Source of the DNA: Sulfitobacter albidus
Lineage (GTDB): Bacteria; Pseudomonadota; Alphaproteobacteria; Rhodobacterales; Rhodobacteraceae
Assembly (NCBI RefSeq): GCF_018200035.1
Contig: NZ_CP073581.1
Span: forward strand, 2,352,501-2,416,500
Length of the DNA: 64,000 nt
Direction of reading: 5' to 3'
Shown here: piece by piece, positions 1 to 7,986 of the stretch
How positions within the stretch are numbered: position 1 is the stretch's first letter
How the letters are laid out: each line of letters begins with the position of its first letter
Translations under genes and position numbers: made by a program
Notes under the pieces: model-generated
Database searches by the model: none
What the model saw: only the letters and a program-made list of their open reading frames with translations
What the model was told of the DNA's origin: nothing

Positions 1-979
1 CGGTCTCGGTCCCCGTCACCGGCGTGAGGGCCGCGCGCAGATGGGCCAGCGCTTCTTCCACCGGTGTCCAGTGCACGCCGGGCGGCAGGGCAAAACAATC
101 GTTGCGCAGGGGCGGCGCGGTCGTGCTCGCCAGCGCGGTCAGACGTGTGCGGATCCGGGCGCCGAGGATCCACGCCTCTACCCGCGCGGCGTCGGGCAGG
201 TTGCCCATCTCGGCCGCCAGTTCTTCGGTCGGGAGCCGCGCCAGCGCATCGGCAAGCAGGCGCACCTGCGCGCGGTCGCGTATCTCGTCCTCGGGGGCGG
301 ATTTCACCGCCTCCTCGATCAGGCCCGGCCAGATCTCGGCCAGTACGACGGGGGCGTCGGTCGTGTCCTCGAACGGCCAGACGGCGACTCCCCCCAGCGC
401 GCGCAGGCGGTGCAGCATGGGCAGACCCATCATCATCTGACCGCCCACAGTGGGCGGGAAAGCCATCTGGAAACAAGACGATGCGGCCTTGGCCACCGCA
501 TCGCAGGCGCGCTTTTCCGCGAAAGTGTCAAAGCGGATACCTTCCTTGCGGTAGGGCACGCCCGGCCAGCGGTCGCGGTGGGATTTGCCCCAGAACGGCC
601 CCGGCCCGTCAAAGAGCGCGTTGAGCCGCTCTGCCACATCATAGCGGTTGTTGCTGCCGTCGGGCGCGTCGGTAATCGCGTCGGCGAACCACGCCCAAAG
701 CGCAAAGGGATCGTCGGATCCGGTGACGGCGCGGGCAAAGCCGGCCGGCGTGCCAAAGGGGAAATCGAAGGTCGCCAGCAGGCGACGACCCGCGCGCCCT
801 TCGGTTGCGATCAGATCGGCGATCCACGCCTCGGCCTCGGCCCGCGTGCGGCAATAGACCGGATCGTTGCTGACCCCCTGCCGGGTGAGACCGAGCCAGA
901 TCGCGTCCTTGCTGGGGCGTTTCGGCGCGCGTTTTCCCGCCGACCAATCGACGACGAGGACGGTGTCGAACCCGCTCAC
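1..979 (-). CDS. DUF429-like domain protein reading into probable MoeA (partial fusion, C-terminus outside window)
   Basis: I translated this by hand; it has no stop inside the window and runs off the left edge, leaving 326 visible residues. It starts at a GTG whose last bases form the mobB stop (GTGA overlap). Near the N-terminus is VVDWSAG (residues 9-15), typical of the DUF429-like/RNase H-fold hypothetical proteins. The last visible residues (about 303-326) include TPVEEALAHLRAALTPVTG, which resembles the first helix of MoeA (molybdopterin molybdotransferase). The simplest reading is a fusion of an approximately 300-residue domain of unknown role to MoeA, which inserts molybdate into adenylylated molybdopterin. 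Position as last visible gene of the mobA-mobB operon supports a cofactor role. The domain start is clear; the MoeA part is an inference from about 22 residues. Confidence 0.7.
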   Translation of the reverse strand, partial: MSGFDTVLVVDWSAGKRAPKRPSKDAIWLGLTRQGVSNDPVYCRTRAEAEAWIADLIATEGRAGRRLLATFDFPFGTPAGFARAVTGSDDPFALWAWFADAITDAPDGSNNRYDVAERLNALFDGPGPFWGKSHRDRWPGVPYRKEGIRFDTFAEKRACDAVAKAASSCFQMAFPPTVGGQMMMGLPMLHRLRALGGVAVWPFEDTTDAPVVLAEIWPGLIEEAVKSAPEDEIRDRAQVRLLADALARLPTEELAAEMGNLPDAARVEAWILGARIRTRLTALASTTAPPLRNDCFALPPGVHWTPVEEALAHLRAALTPVTGTET

Positions 980-1467
980 AATCCCACCTCGGCCAGGATG
1001 AAATCAGCGATGGCGCGCGTGTCGTCAAGGTCGAACACCGGAAGGTCGAGCGTCAGTGCCGTGTCGGAGGCGACCGCGCGCACGGTGGGATCATCGGGGG
1101 CGATCAACGGATTGCCAGTTACGGCGCGGTGGGCCTCGATCTTGGGGTGGGCATCGCGTTTGTAGCCTTCGATCAGCACCAGATCGACGGGTGTGAGGCG
1201 GCGCAGCAGGTCCGCCAGCGGTGGCTCTGGCGCGCCGCGCAGCTCTTGCATGACCGCGACGCGGCTCGCCGAGGCCAGCAGTACCTCGGACGCGCCCGCC
1301 GTGCGGTGGCGAAAGCTGTCCTTGCCCGGATGATCCACGTCAAAGCGGTGATGCGCGTGTTTGACAGTCGACACGGTGATGCCGCGCCCGGTGATCTCGG
1401 TCACCAGTCTTTCCATCAGGCCGGTCTTGCCCGCATTTTTCCAGCCGACAACGCCGTAAAGCTTCAT
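976..1467 (-). CDS. mobB: Molybdopterin-guanine dinucleotide biosynthesis protein MobB
   Basis: This 163-residue protein begins MKLYGVVGWKNAGKT, with a Walker A loop GWKNAGKT at residues 8-15, followed by the TVKHAHH and GEEVGL-like tail expected of MobB. MobB is a small GTP-binding protein that assists MobA in forming the guanine dinucleotide form of molybdenum cofactor (bis-MGD) used by DMSO reductase-family enzymes such as formate dehydrogenase. The ATG at 1467 overlaps the mobA stop by four bases, and the stop overlaps the next GTG by four. No separate ribosome binding site is needed if translation is coupled. Length is normal for the family. Confidence 0.93.
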   Translation of the reverse strand: MKLYGVVGWKNAGKTGLMERLVTEITGRGITVSTVKHAHHRFDVDHPGKDSFRHRTAGASEVLLASASRVAVMQELRGAPEPPLADLLRRLTPVDLVLIEGYKRDAHPKIEAHRAVTGNPLIAPDDPTVRAVASDTALTLDLPVFDLDDTRAIADFILAEVGL

Positions 1468-2066
1468 AGCAGGGTCTCCGCGTGGGCCAGATCCTCGGGT
1501 GTGTTGACGTTGAAGAACGCGGCCTCGTCGGGGAAGTTCGCGGTAGCGGCGGCGTGGACGTCCGTCCAAAGCACGACCTTGCGGGTACCTGCGGCCAGCG
1601 CGGCGCGCAGATCGTCGCGCAGGGCCACCGGCCACAGGCCGAACGTCGGATGCCGCGCGGTGCCCCGCCGCGCGTCCGGCGTGGCGGCAAGGGCCAGCGG
1701 ATGCGCCATACCTTCGGCGGCAAGCAGCAGGCGCGGCACCAGATCGCAGGGAAAGAACGGCGTATCGGCGGCGGCGGTCACGATGGTCTCGGCCCCCTGC
1801 CCGGCGGCCCAATCAAGCCCGGCCAGAACGCCGGCCAAAGGCCCTGGGTAGTCGGCGACGCTGTCGGCGATGACAGGCAGGCCCAGATCGGCAAAGCGCG
1901 CGGCATCGCCGTTGGCATTCAGCGCCAGCCCCGCCACCTGCGGCGCCAGCCGTGCGGCCACGCGCGCCAGTAGTGACTGACCACCCAGCATCAGCCGCCC
2001 CTTGTCGCCGCCGCCCATGCGCCGCGCCTGCCCGCCCGCGAGGATCACGCCAAGGGGTTGTTTCAT
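1464..2066 (-). CDS. mobA: Molybdenum cofactor guanylyltransferase MobA
   Basis: A 200-residue nucleotidyltransferase with the signature LAGGQARRMGGGDKG at residues 9-23, where the glycine-rich loop and Arg/Lys bind GTP, and a downstream AAADTPFFP metal-binding region. MobA transfers GMP from GTP to Mo-molybdopterin, giving the MGD cofactor in the cytoplasm. Start ATG at 2066 overlaps the stop of the preceding YcxB-like gene (ATGA) and its own stop overlaps mobB. The longer open frame extending upstream is only read-through of the same frame with no family similarity, so the internal ATG is the start. Confidence 0.95.
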   Translation of the reverse strand: MKQPLGVILAGGQARRMGGGDKGRLMLGGQSLLARVAARLAPQVAGLALNANGDAARFADLGLPVIADSVADYPGPLAGVLAGLDWAAGQGAETIVTAAADTPFFPCDLVPRLLLAAEGMAHPLALAATPDARRGTARHPTFGLWPVALRDDLRAALAAGTRKVVLWTDVHAAATANFPDEAAFFNVNTPEDLAHAETLL

Positions 2067-2602
2067 CGCGTGCTCTCCATCCATGTGTGTGCATCCGCGA
2101 CAAAGGCGTCGATCTGCGCCGTCCCGTCGAAGGCGGTAAACGGGATCGACGGGCGATTGCCGCCAAACCACAGGATCACCCCCTTTTTCGAGCGGGTCAC
2201 CGCATCGATCCCCGACCAGTCGATATGGGAGCGGAAATGATCGGCGGTGGTGCGGATGCCGGCGGCGTCTATTTCCATCGTCAGGGGGCCGCGATTGGCG
2301 CGGGCCATCAGCTGACGGCGGATGGTGACCGGCAGGGTGATCCACAGGCTGCCGAAGATCGCGACATAGCTGAGGGCAAGGCCCGCGAAAAACAACACAG
2401 GATGCAGCGCGGGCACGCCGGTGATGAGGTGCATCGCCCCATAGGCGATCCCCAGCCCGCCCAGCACCAGCAGAACGCAATGCAGCACCCGCAGGGCCAC
2501 TGCCGCCCGCATCCCGCGCACGGGCGGAAGACCGGCAACGGGCGCCTTGAGCGCTGCCAGAACGACCGCCGGGTCGGAGGTGAAAGTGAAGCGGTAGCTC
2601 AC
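2063..2602 (-). CDS. YcxB-like membrane protein (third of three tandem paralogues)
   Basis: A 179-residue protein starting at GTG 2602, which overlaps the previous stop (GTGA). It has two hydrophobic helices (about residues 37-57 and 65-85) followed by a soluble C-terminal part containing ITTADHFRSH-type strand repeats, IDWSGIDAVTRSKKGVILWF and a final IPFTAFDGT. That arrangement (two membrane helices, then a small PH-like beta domain with an aromatic-rich 'W..I..V' strand) is the YcxB pattern, a family with no known function. It sits between two similar proteins and mobA. No catalytic residues are evident. A role in cofactor synthesis is suggested only by the operon. Confidence 0.75.
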   Translation of the reverse strand: MSYRFTFTSDPAVVLAALKAPVAGLPPVRGMRAAVALRVLHCVLLVLGGLGIAYGAMHLITGVPALHPVLFFAGLALSYVAIFGSLWITLPVTIRRQLMARANRGPLTMEIDAAGIRTTADHFRSHIDWSGIDAVTRSKKGVILWFGGNRPSIPFTAFDGTAQIDAFVADAHTWMESTR

Positions 2603-3129
2603 GCGCGCGCCCCCTCGATCCAGCCGCGCAGCCGCTCGCGAAAGGCGTCGGGCGTCATATCGGCGGGCAGCGCCGCATCGGGGATGGTGTACACCTGCCC
2701 GCCCGCACGCATCACGGTGGCATCGCTGAGCGCGGAAACCTCGTCGATCAGGCGCCAATCGATGAAGCCCTGATTGAGATCGGTTTCGAGCCGGGCACCG
2801 GTGGCGTCGAGGGTTGCGCGGATATCGCCCTGCCGGTCCAGTTGCGCCCAGCTCATCTGCGTGAGCTTGCGCGCGCTTGCGGTGGAAAACCACAGCGCCA
2901 CGAGCAGCCCGATGTAGAACCCCACAAGCGCGGCGATCAGATCGCGCGTCTCGAGCGGTGTCAGCCGCAGCAAGGCGACCAACACGGCAACCGCCAGCAC
3001 AAATGCGCCGAGCGCCAGCAGCAGCATCCGGCCCCGGGGCCGCTTGTTCTGGGTTTTGGCCCATGACCGCATCGCGCGGCCCAGCATGTCACGGTCTAGA
3101 GTATAGCGCAGGGAAATCGTGTCGGTCAT
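2599..3129 (-). CDS. YcxB-like membrane protein (second of three tandem paralogues)
   Basis: A 176-residue protein with a basic N-terminal segment (SWAKTQNKRPRGR), two membrane helices at roughly residues 34-54 and 62-82, and a C-terminal beta-rich domain with GFIDWRLIDEVSALS and VYTIPDAALP. Domain order matches its two neighbours and the YcxB-like family, which is uncharacterised. Overall sequence identity to the neighbours is low, so the tandem copies are old or have diverged fast. Both ends overlap adjacent genes by four bases (ATGA upstream, GTGA downstream), implying translational coupling within the fdhD-mob operon. Confidence 0.75.
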   Translation of the reverse strand: MTDTISLRYTLDRDMLGRAMRSWAKTQNKRPRGRMLLLALGAFVLAVAVLVALLRLTPLETRDLIAALVGFYIGLLVALWFSTASARKLTQMSWAQLDRQGDIRATLDATGARLETDLNQGFIDWRLIDEVSALSDATVMRAGGQVYTIPDAALPADMTPDAFRERLRGWIEGARA

Positions 3130-3677
3130 CGTGTCTGTGCCACCCAGTCGCGCATTGTCTGGTAGGCGGCGTCCGCGTCTACCGGGCTCTCAAAGGCGCG
3201 CAGCGGCAGGGCAAAGGCGATGGCAGAGACCTGCACCGCGATGACCTTGGGGCCGCGCGTGACGGCCTCGACATCGGCCCAGTCGGTTTGCCAGCTGCTG
3301 TGCTGCGTCGCGATGATGAGGTGATCGGGCGTGATGGTCGCGGCGGTGGCACGGCCAAAGCGGCTTTGCGCACTGACGACGCTTGTATGGAAATGCACGC
3401 GCCGCGCGATCCAGAGGGACGCGAGCGCAAGCACGACAAAGGTGACAGGCAAGCCGCCCGTCGGCAGATCCGAAATGCCCGGCCCACCCGCCAGTTCCAC
3501 CCCGACCCAGAAAAAGAAGGTGAGCCCGAGCGGTGCGCACAGGCCCAGAAAAAGCCAATAGACGATCAGCACCGCGCGCGCGGAGCCGCGAAAGGCGGTA
3601 CTGCCCACGGAAGCCATCGCTTCGGCCAGCTCCGCCGGGGTCGGGCGGAAATGAAGCTGCCATTCGGGCGTGCTCAT
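3126..3677 (-). CDS. YcxB-like membrane protein (first of three tandem paralogues)
   Basis: A 183-residue protein with two hydrophobic helices (around residues 36-58 and 75-93) and a soluble tail containing ATITPDHLIIATQHSSW, TDWADVEAVTRGPKV and ALPLRAFESP. These are the strand-turn-strand and 'IP..AF' features of YcxB-like proteins. Start ATG at 3677 lies within the fdhD stop (ATGA). Upstream frames that extend this ORF belong to antisense or out-of-frame reading of fdhD and were dropped. Function unknown; the topology places the beta domain on one side of the inner membrane with a short N-terminal segment. Confidence 0.75.
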   Translation of the reverse strand: MSTPEWQLHFRPTPAELAEAMASVGSTAFRGSARAVLIVYWLFLGLCAPLGLTFFFWVGVELAGGPGISDLPTGGLPVTFVVLALASLWIARRVHFHTSVVSAQSRFGRATAATITPDHLIIATQHSSWQTDWADVEAVTRGPKVIAVQVSAIAFALPLRAFESPVDADAAYQTMRDWVAQTR

Positions 3678-4594
3678 GCGGCGCCCTTGCGGCCCGCGCG
3701 GCGCGGCTCTTCGGCGATTGCGTTGGGATCGGCGTCGCGGATCAGGCGGTCCTCTCCGGCTAGGCAGACAAAGCGGCGTCCCTTGAGCCGCCCGATCAGC
3801 GTGAGCCCGAGACTTTGCGCGATTTCCACCCCCCAGGCGGTGAAGCCAGAGCGGGAGACGAGCGCCGGGATGCCCATCATCGCCGTCTTGATCACCATCT
3901 CGGACGTGAGGCGCCCGGTGGTATACAGGATCTTGTCCTCCGGCGTGGCCCCGGTGGACAGCATCCAGCCCGCGATCTTGTCGACGGCGTTGTGACGGCC
4001 CACGTCCTCCATATAGACCAGCGGTCGGTCGCCCTGGCACAGCACCGTGCCGTGGATCGCACCCGCATCCAGATAAAGGCTCGGCGTGCGGTTGATCTTG
4101 GCCGACAGCGCATAAAGCCATGAGGTGCGCAGCGGCGCGGGCGGCAGCGTCACCCCGTCGAGCCCTTCCATCATGTCGCCGAACACAGTGCCCACGGCGC
4201 AGCCCGAGGTGCGGGTCTTGCGCTTGAGCTTTTCCTCGTAGTCGGTCTGCCGCGCGGTGCGGATGACGATGGTCTCAAGCTCTTCGTCGTAGTCGGTGCC
4301 GGTGATTTCATCGTCCGCGCGCAGCATCCCCTGATTGCGCAGAAAGCCCAGTGCGAGGTAGTCGGGATAGTCCCCGATGGTCATCGCCGTCACGATCTCC
4401 TGCGCGTTCAGAAAAATCGTCAGCGGACGCTCCTCGACCACGTTGATATCGAGCGCGGCGCCGGTGTGATCGGTGCCCCCCACCGCACGCGTCAGCCGCC
4501 GCGCGCCGGGATCGGGCGCGATCAGGTAGTCTGAGGTATCGGTGTCGCGGGCCAATTGCGCCCCCCTTCGTGACAGGCTACGTCTGGGTTTCAA
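3674..4594 (-). CDS. fdhD: Formate dehydrogenase accessory sulfurtransferase FdhD
   Basis: FdhD carries sulfur from a cysteine desulfurase to the molybdenum cofactor of formate dehydrogenase. The protein shows AVGGTDHTG, VEERPLTIFLN, TIGDYPDYLALGFL, YMEDVGRHNAVDKIAGW and LTSEMVIKTAMMGIPAL, all conserved FdhD segments. The catalytic loop reads TSGCAVG: the first cysteine of the E. coli CxxC pair is kept (residue 132 with this start) and the second is Gly. The TTG start at 4594 gives 306 residues but leaves only 14 bases to the divergent azlC start, so a start a dozen codons downstream is possible. First gene of the operon with three YcxB-like genes and mobAB. Confidence 0.92.
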   Translation of the reverse strand: MKPRRSLSRRGAQLARDTDTSDYLIAPDPGARRLTRAVGGTDHTGAALDINVVEERPLTIFLNAQEIVTAMTIGDYPDYLALGFLRNQGMLRADDEITGTDYDEELETIVIRTARQTDYEEKLKRKTRTSGCAVGTVFGDMMEGLDGVTLPPAPLRTSWLYALSAKINRTPSLYLDAGAIHGTVLCQGDRPLVYMEDVGRHNAVDKIAGWMLSTGATPEDKILYTTGRLTSEMVIKTAMMGIPALVSRSGFTAWGVEIAQSLGLTLIGRLKGRRFVCLAGEDRLIRDADPNAIAEEPRRAGRKGAA

Positions 4595-4608
4595 CCTAAG
4601 GGCAAGCC

Positions 4609-5325
4609 ATGACCTCTTCCAGACGCAAATCCGCCTATCTCAGCGGGCTTTACGACGGCAGCCCCTTCATTCTGGTGATCGTGCCCTTTGCGACGCTGTT
4701 CGGCGTGCTCGCCACCGAGGCCGGGCTGAACGTGCTAGAGGCGCTGGCGTTTTCGGTGGTTGTCATCGCGGGGGCAGCACAGTTCACCGCGCTGCAACTG
4801 ATGGTCGAGGATGCGCCGACGGTGATCGTGCTGATCTCCGCGCTGGCGGTAAATTTGCGCATGGCGATGTATTCGGCGTCACTCACGCCCTATATCGGGG
4901 CTGCCCCGCTGTGGCAGCGCGCGATCTGCGCCTATGTGACTGTCGATCAAAGCTATGTGGTGGGCATCACCAAATTCGAGCGGGCGCCCGAGATGACGGT
5001 GCCGCAGCGCGTCGCCTATTTCATCGGGGCGGTCACGCCGGTGGTGCCATTGTGGTACGCGTTTACCTTTGTGGGGGCGCTGATCGGCACGCGTGTACCC
5101 GAAAGCTGGGCGCTGGATTTTGCGATTCCCATCTGCTTTCTGGCGATGATCGCGCCGATGTTTCGCACGGCGGCGCATGTGGTCGCCGCACTGGTGGCCG
5201 TGGTCGTGGCGCTGCTGGCGGCGGGGGTGCCCTATTCGCTGGGGCTGATCGTGGCAGGCGTGGCCGGCATGATGGCCGGCGCACAGACCGAGCTGTGGCT
5301 TGAGCGGCGGGGGGCGGCGGCATGA
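4609..5325 (+). CDS. azlC: AzlC family branched-chain amino acid exporter, large subunit
   Basis: A 238-residue inner-membrane protein with the AzlC hallmarks: FAFSVVVIAGAAQFTALQLM-type helix, NLRMAMYSASLTPYIG and the VDQSYVVGITKFE loop. AzlC with the small AzlD subunit exports branched-chain amino acids and analogues such as azaleucine. The gene is followed by azlD with a four-base overlap. It faces fdhD across a very short gap, so its promoter must lie inside the fdhD coding region or the annotated fdhD start is too far upstream. Confidence 0.9.
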   Translation: MTSSRRKSAYLSGLYDGSPFILVIVPFATLFGVLATEAGLNVLEALAFSVVVIAGAAQFTALQLMVEDAPTVIVLISALAVNLRMAMYSASLTPYIGAAPLWQRAICAYVTVDQSYVVGITKFERAPEMTVPQRVAYFIGAVTPVVPLWYAFTFVGALIGTRVPESWALDFAIPICFLAMIAPMFRTAAHVVAALVAVVVALLAAGVPYSLGLIVAGVAGMMAGAQTELWLERRGAAA

Positions 5326-5654
5326 GCGATATCGACAGCGCGACGCTCTGGATCGTGATCGTGGGGCTTGGCGTGGGCAGCTTTGCGTTGCGGTTCATCT
5401 TTATCGGGCTGGTGGGCGATCGCGCGATGCCCGCGTGGCTGCTGCGGCATCTGCGCTATACGGCGGTGGCGATCCTGCCCGCGCTGGTAGCACCACAGGT
5501 GATCTGGCCCGCTGCCACCGATGGGGCGTTCGACATTCCGCGCGCGGCGGCGGCGGCGGTGGCGTTCGGCGTCGGGCTGGTCACGAAAAACGTGATCCTC
5601 GCCATCGCGGGCGGGGCGATCACGCTTTACGGGTTGCTGTATCTACTGGGTTAG
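5322..5654 (+). CDS. azlD: AzlD family branched-chain amino acid exporter, small subunit
   Basis: A 110-residue protein with three to four hydrophobic helices and the AzlD signature region FALRFIFIGLVGDRAMPAWL...RYTAVAILPALV. It partners AzlC in the inner membrane. ATG overlaps the azlC stop (ATGA), consistent with stoichiometric coupled translation. Its last 12 bases overlap the end of the convergent lipoprotein gene, so the two transcripts are antisense to each other at their 3' ends. Confidence 0.88.
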   Translation: MSDIDSATLWIVIVGLGVGSFALRFIFIGLVGDRAMPAWLLRHLRYTAVAILPALVAPQVIWPAATDGAFDIPRAAAAAVAFGVGLVTKNVILAIAGGAITLYGLLYLLG

Positions 5655-6242
5655 CGCGCGCACACCGTCGCGCACATCGCCTGAATCGTTCTCGTAATAG
5701 CGATCGGTTGTCACACCGGGGATCGCCTCCACCTGCTCCATCAGTTTGAGCGGGTAAAATCCCTGACGGATGCCCTCGAAACCCGGGATCTGGCGCAGGA
5801 TACCCGAGGTGGCAGAGGCGCACATCGCACTCGGCACCGCCCCGTTGGACTGCACCAGCTGCATGGCGCGCTGCGCCTGTGCGGGCGTGACGTTGATTTC
5901 CTGAGTGACGACGTGGAACGCTTCGCGCGCGTGGGCGGATTTATAGCTGCGCACCCAGCTGGGGGACATGCCATAGATGACATCGCCGCGCTCTGGCAGA
6001 CGCTCGTGCTCGAACGATCCTGCGGGATCGAACAGAACCGACTGGCCATGTTGCACCATCAACGCCGTATGCGCGCCCGCGCCGGTGCGGTTGTTGACCA
6101 TGGTGAACAGCGTCAGCTTTGGCTGGCCGCTATAGGGGTAGATCGCGGCCTCGATAGCCTCGGGCGGTGATTCCTTGCCCTTTTCGGCGCAACCCGCCAG
6201 CAGGGCAAGGCCAAGTGCCAGAGCGATACTTGTATATTTCAT
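5643..6242 (-). CDS. Conserved lipoprotein of unknown function
   Basis: A 199-residue protein with a lipoprotein signal peptide: short basic start, hydrophobic core and lipobox LAGC with the acylated cysteine at residue 18. The mature part begins AEKGKESPPE and contains YPYSGQPKLTLFTMVNN, GAGAHTALMVQHGQSVLFDPAGSF and SAMCASATSG. The His in HTALMV followed by a later Cys would be compatible with a papain-like or NlpC-like fold, but I cannot show catalysis. It overlaps azlD by 12 bases at the 3' end. Probably anchored in the periplasmic face of a membrane. Confidence 0.78.
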   Translation of the reverse strand: MKYTSIALALGLALLAGCAEKGKESPPEAIEAAIYPYSGQPKLTLFTMVNNRTGAGAHTALMVQHGQSVLFDPAGSFEHERLPERGDVIYGMSPSWVRSYKSAHAREAFHVVTQEINVTPAQAQRAMQLVQSNGAVPSAMCASATSGILRQIPGFEGIRQGFYPLKLMEQVEAIPGVTTDRYYENDSGDVRDGVRALTQ

Positions 6243-6269
6243 CCCGACCCCGGCCCGTTCTGCGATGGA

Positions 6270-6404
6270 TTAGCGTGCAAAAATCGCGAGAAGCACAAGA
6301 AACGCGATGATCGCGATAACCGCTTTGGTCACGAAATTCATGAAGCTGTTGTAGGTCTTTTCCTGCGTGTCGGTATTCATGCTGCCGTGTTCATGGTCTG
6401 CCAT
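6270..6404 (-). CDS. aa3-type cytochrome c oxidase subunit IV (44 residues)
   Basis: Found by reading the minus strand; it is too short for usual ORF cut-offs. The protein begins MADHEHGSMNTDTQEKTY and ends in a single membrane helix (VTKAVIAIIAFLVLLAIF). This matches the bacterial aa3-type cytochrome c oxidase subunit IV family, a one-helix subunit bound to the Paracoccus/Rhodobacter oxidase and encoded away from the main cta genes. A good ribosome binding site (AAGGAG, seven bases before ATG) precedes it. It lies 27 bases upstream of the lipoprotein gene on the same strand, so the two may be co-transcribed. Confidence 0.88.
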   Translation of the reverse strand: MADHEHGSMNTDTQEKTYNSFMNFVTKAVIAIIAFLVLLAIFAR

Positions 6405-6495
6405 GTCGGGCTCCTTGGTCTGTGGTGGCTACGTGTTGCGGGGTGATTACGGCATTTGCGCGGGGCTGTCACGCCTCAACCGCCCCTGTGCGACG

Positions 6496-6954
6496 TCAGG
6501 CCGTATCGAGGTCCTGCGCCAGTTTGAACCCGATGCGATTGGGCGCCTTTTGCTCGACAGCCTTTGGCAAGGCGCGGAACACCACGCTCAGCTGGCTGAC
6601 ATGCTGGACCAGCTGCATTTTGGCGCCCGTTGGATCGGCGCCGTAGAATGTTACGATGTCGGGATCGAAATAGCCCATCCCCTCGATCCGCAGCACGCCC
6701 GCGTCGGCGCCCACGAAACCCATCGCGACCTCGTGCTGGTCATCGAGCGATTCCTCGAATTTCTTGAGGTAGACGACCGTGCGCTCGTAGGCCCATTGGG
6801 CCGGGGATTTCTGGTCGACCGGTTGCGATTTGACCTTTTTCGGGAGGGCCTGGTCGCGGGTGTTGGGGGTGGTGTCGTCGGTATGTACCTCGTGCATGCG
6901 CGGGCCTGCGGCCTGCTCCATCGCCTCTGCGGATGTCTTGATCTCGTCGCCCAT
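6496..6954 (-). CDS. Conserved hypothetical protein (possibly DUF6173 family)
   Basis: A 152-residue soluble protein without signal peptide or membrane helices. The first third is polar and probably disordered (MGDEIKTSAEAMEQAAG... to KSQPVDQKS). The rest begins SPAQWAYERTVVYLKKFEESL and contains VAMGFVGADAGVLRIEGMGYFDPDIVTFYG and QLVQHVSQLSVVFRALPK, a pattern I associate with the uncharacterised alphaproteobacterial family DUF6173; that assignment is from memory and not certain. It starts three bases after the stop of the metallo-hydrolase gene and is probably translated from the same mRNA. Confidence 0.7.
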   Translation of the reverse strand: MGDEIKTSAEAMEQAAGPRMHEVHTDDTTPNTRDQALPKKVKSQPVDQKSPAQWAYERTVVYLKKFEESLDDQHEVAMGFVGADAGVLRIEGMGYFDPDIVTFYGADPTGAKMQLVQHVSQLSVVFRALPKAVEQKAPNRIGFKLAQDLDTA

Positions 6955-6957
6955 GCC

Positions 6958-7986
6958 CTACCCCTTACGCTGAAACCGCCACGCACCGTCCGCGCCCTTT
7001 GTGCGGGTGGCGCGGCCGTCCTGATGAAGGTGGCTCAAATGCGCAAAGGCTTCAACCAGCGCGAGGCCGTATTCCCCCTCTCCTATCTTTCTTTTGAACA
7101 GCGGCTGGAAACACTCTCCCGCCGATTTCGGCGTATCGATGTAGTCAAGCAGCCGGTCGAGGGCGGAGTGATGATTCTCGATGAGCTGCGCCATGCGGTG
7201 CGGCAGCCCCTTGAACGGCAGCTTGTGCCCGCCCAGCACCAGATGATCCGCGCGCGCAAGACCTGCCAGACGCTCGCAGGCCTCAAGCCATTCGCCGATG
7301 GGGTCGGCCATGGGTTCGGTCGCGTAGACCCCGATATTGGGAGAGATCGACGACAGGATCTGATCGCCCGCGATCACCAGAGTGTCGTCCCGGCTCCAGA
7401 AGGTCGCGTGTTCGGGGGCGTGGCCGTTGCCGATATGCACGTCCCAGACGCGCCCGCCCATGGTGATCGTGTCGTCCTGTTTGATCCGGGTAAAGCCCAG
7501 CGGCAGCGGTGCGACCACATCGCCAAAGTTGAACGGCCGGTCCGCCGCGCGTTTGTCATAGATCGCGCGGTCCATGCCAGAGGATCGGTAGAAGGCGAGC
7601 GATTCCTCGTTCGGCACCTCCTGCACGTCGAGCGTAAGCATCCGCGCGGTGAGCCACGCCGTGCGGGTCGTGACCAGCTCGGCCCCGTGGGCGGTCTGGA
7701 ACCAGCCGGCCAGCCCGATGTGATCGGGGTGGTGGTGGGTGACGATCACGCGGCCAACGGGCTTGCCGCCCAAGGGGCCTGCCATGATCTCTTCCCAGAT
7801 CGCGCGGGATTTTCTGGACGCAAAGCCGGTGTCGATCACGGTCCAGCTGTCGCCCTCATCCAGCGCGTAGATGTTCACATGATCCAGCTTCATCGGCAGC
7901 GGCAGGCGCAGCCACAGGATGCCCGGCGCGACCTCGATGGCCTCGGTGCCGCTGGGCGGCTCGGGCCAGGGATATTCAAGCGCCAT
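6958..7986 (-). CDS. MBL-fold metallo-hydrolase
   Basis: A 342-residue cytoplasmic protein of the metallo-beta-lactamase fold. The zinc-binding motif THHHPDH is at residues 83-89 (HxHxDH), with further ligands in GHAPEHATFW and the GDQILSSISPN aspartate, plus GGHKLPFKG near residue 250. This is a complete dinuclear metal site of the glyoxalase II/RNase Z-like type. A C-terminal winged-helix-like tail (residues about 280-342) follows. Start overlaps the stop of the upstream acyl-CoA dehydrogenase gene by one base (TGATG), and related hydrolases in this lineage accompany acyl-CoA metabolism, so a thioesterase or lactonase role is possible but unproven. Confidence 0.88.
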   Translation of the reverse strand: MALEYPWPEPPSGTEAIEVAPGILWLRLPLPMKLDHVNIYALDEGDSWTVIDTGFASRKSRAIWEEIMAGPLGGKPVGRVIVTHHHPDHIGLAGWFQTAHGAELVTTRTAWLTARMLTLDVQEVPNEESLAFYRSSGMDRAIYDKRAADRPFNFGDVVAPLPLGFTRIKQDDTITMGGRVWDVHIGNGHAPEHATFWSRDDTLVIAGDQILSSISPNIGVYATEPMADPIGEWLEACERLAGLARADHLVLGGHKLPFKGLPHRMAQLIENHHSALDRLLDYIDTPKSAGECFQPLFKRKIGEGEYGLALVEAFAHLSHLHQDGRATRTKGADGAWRFQRKG

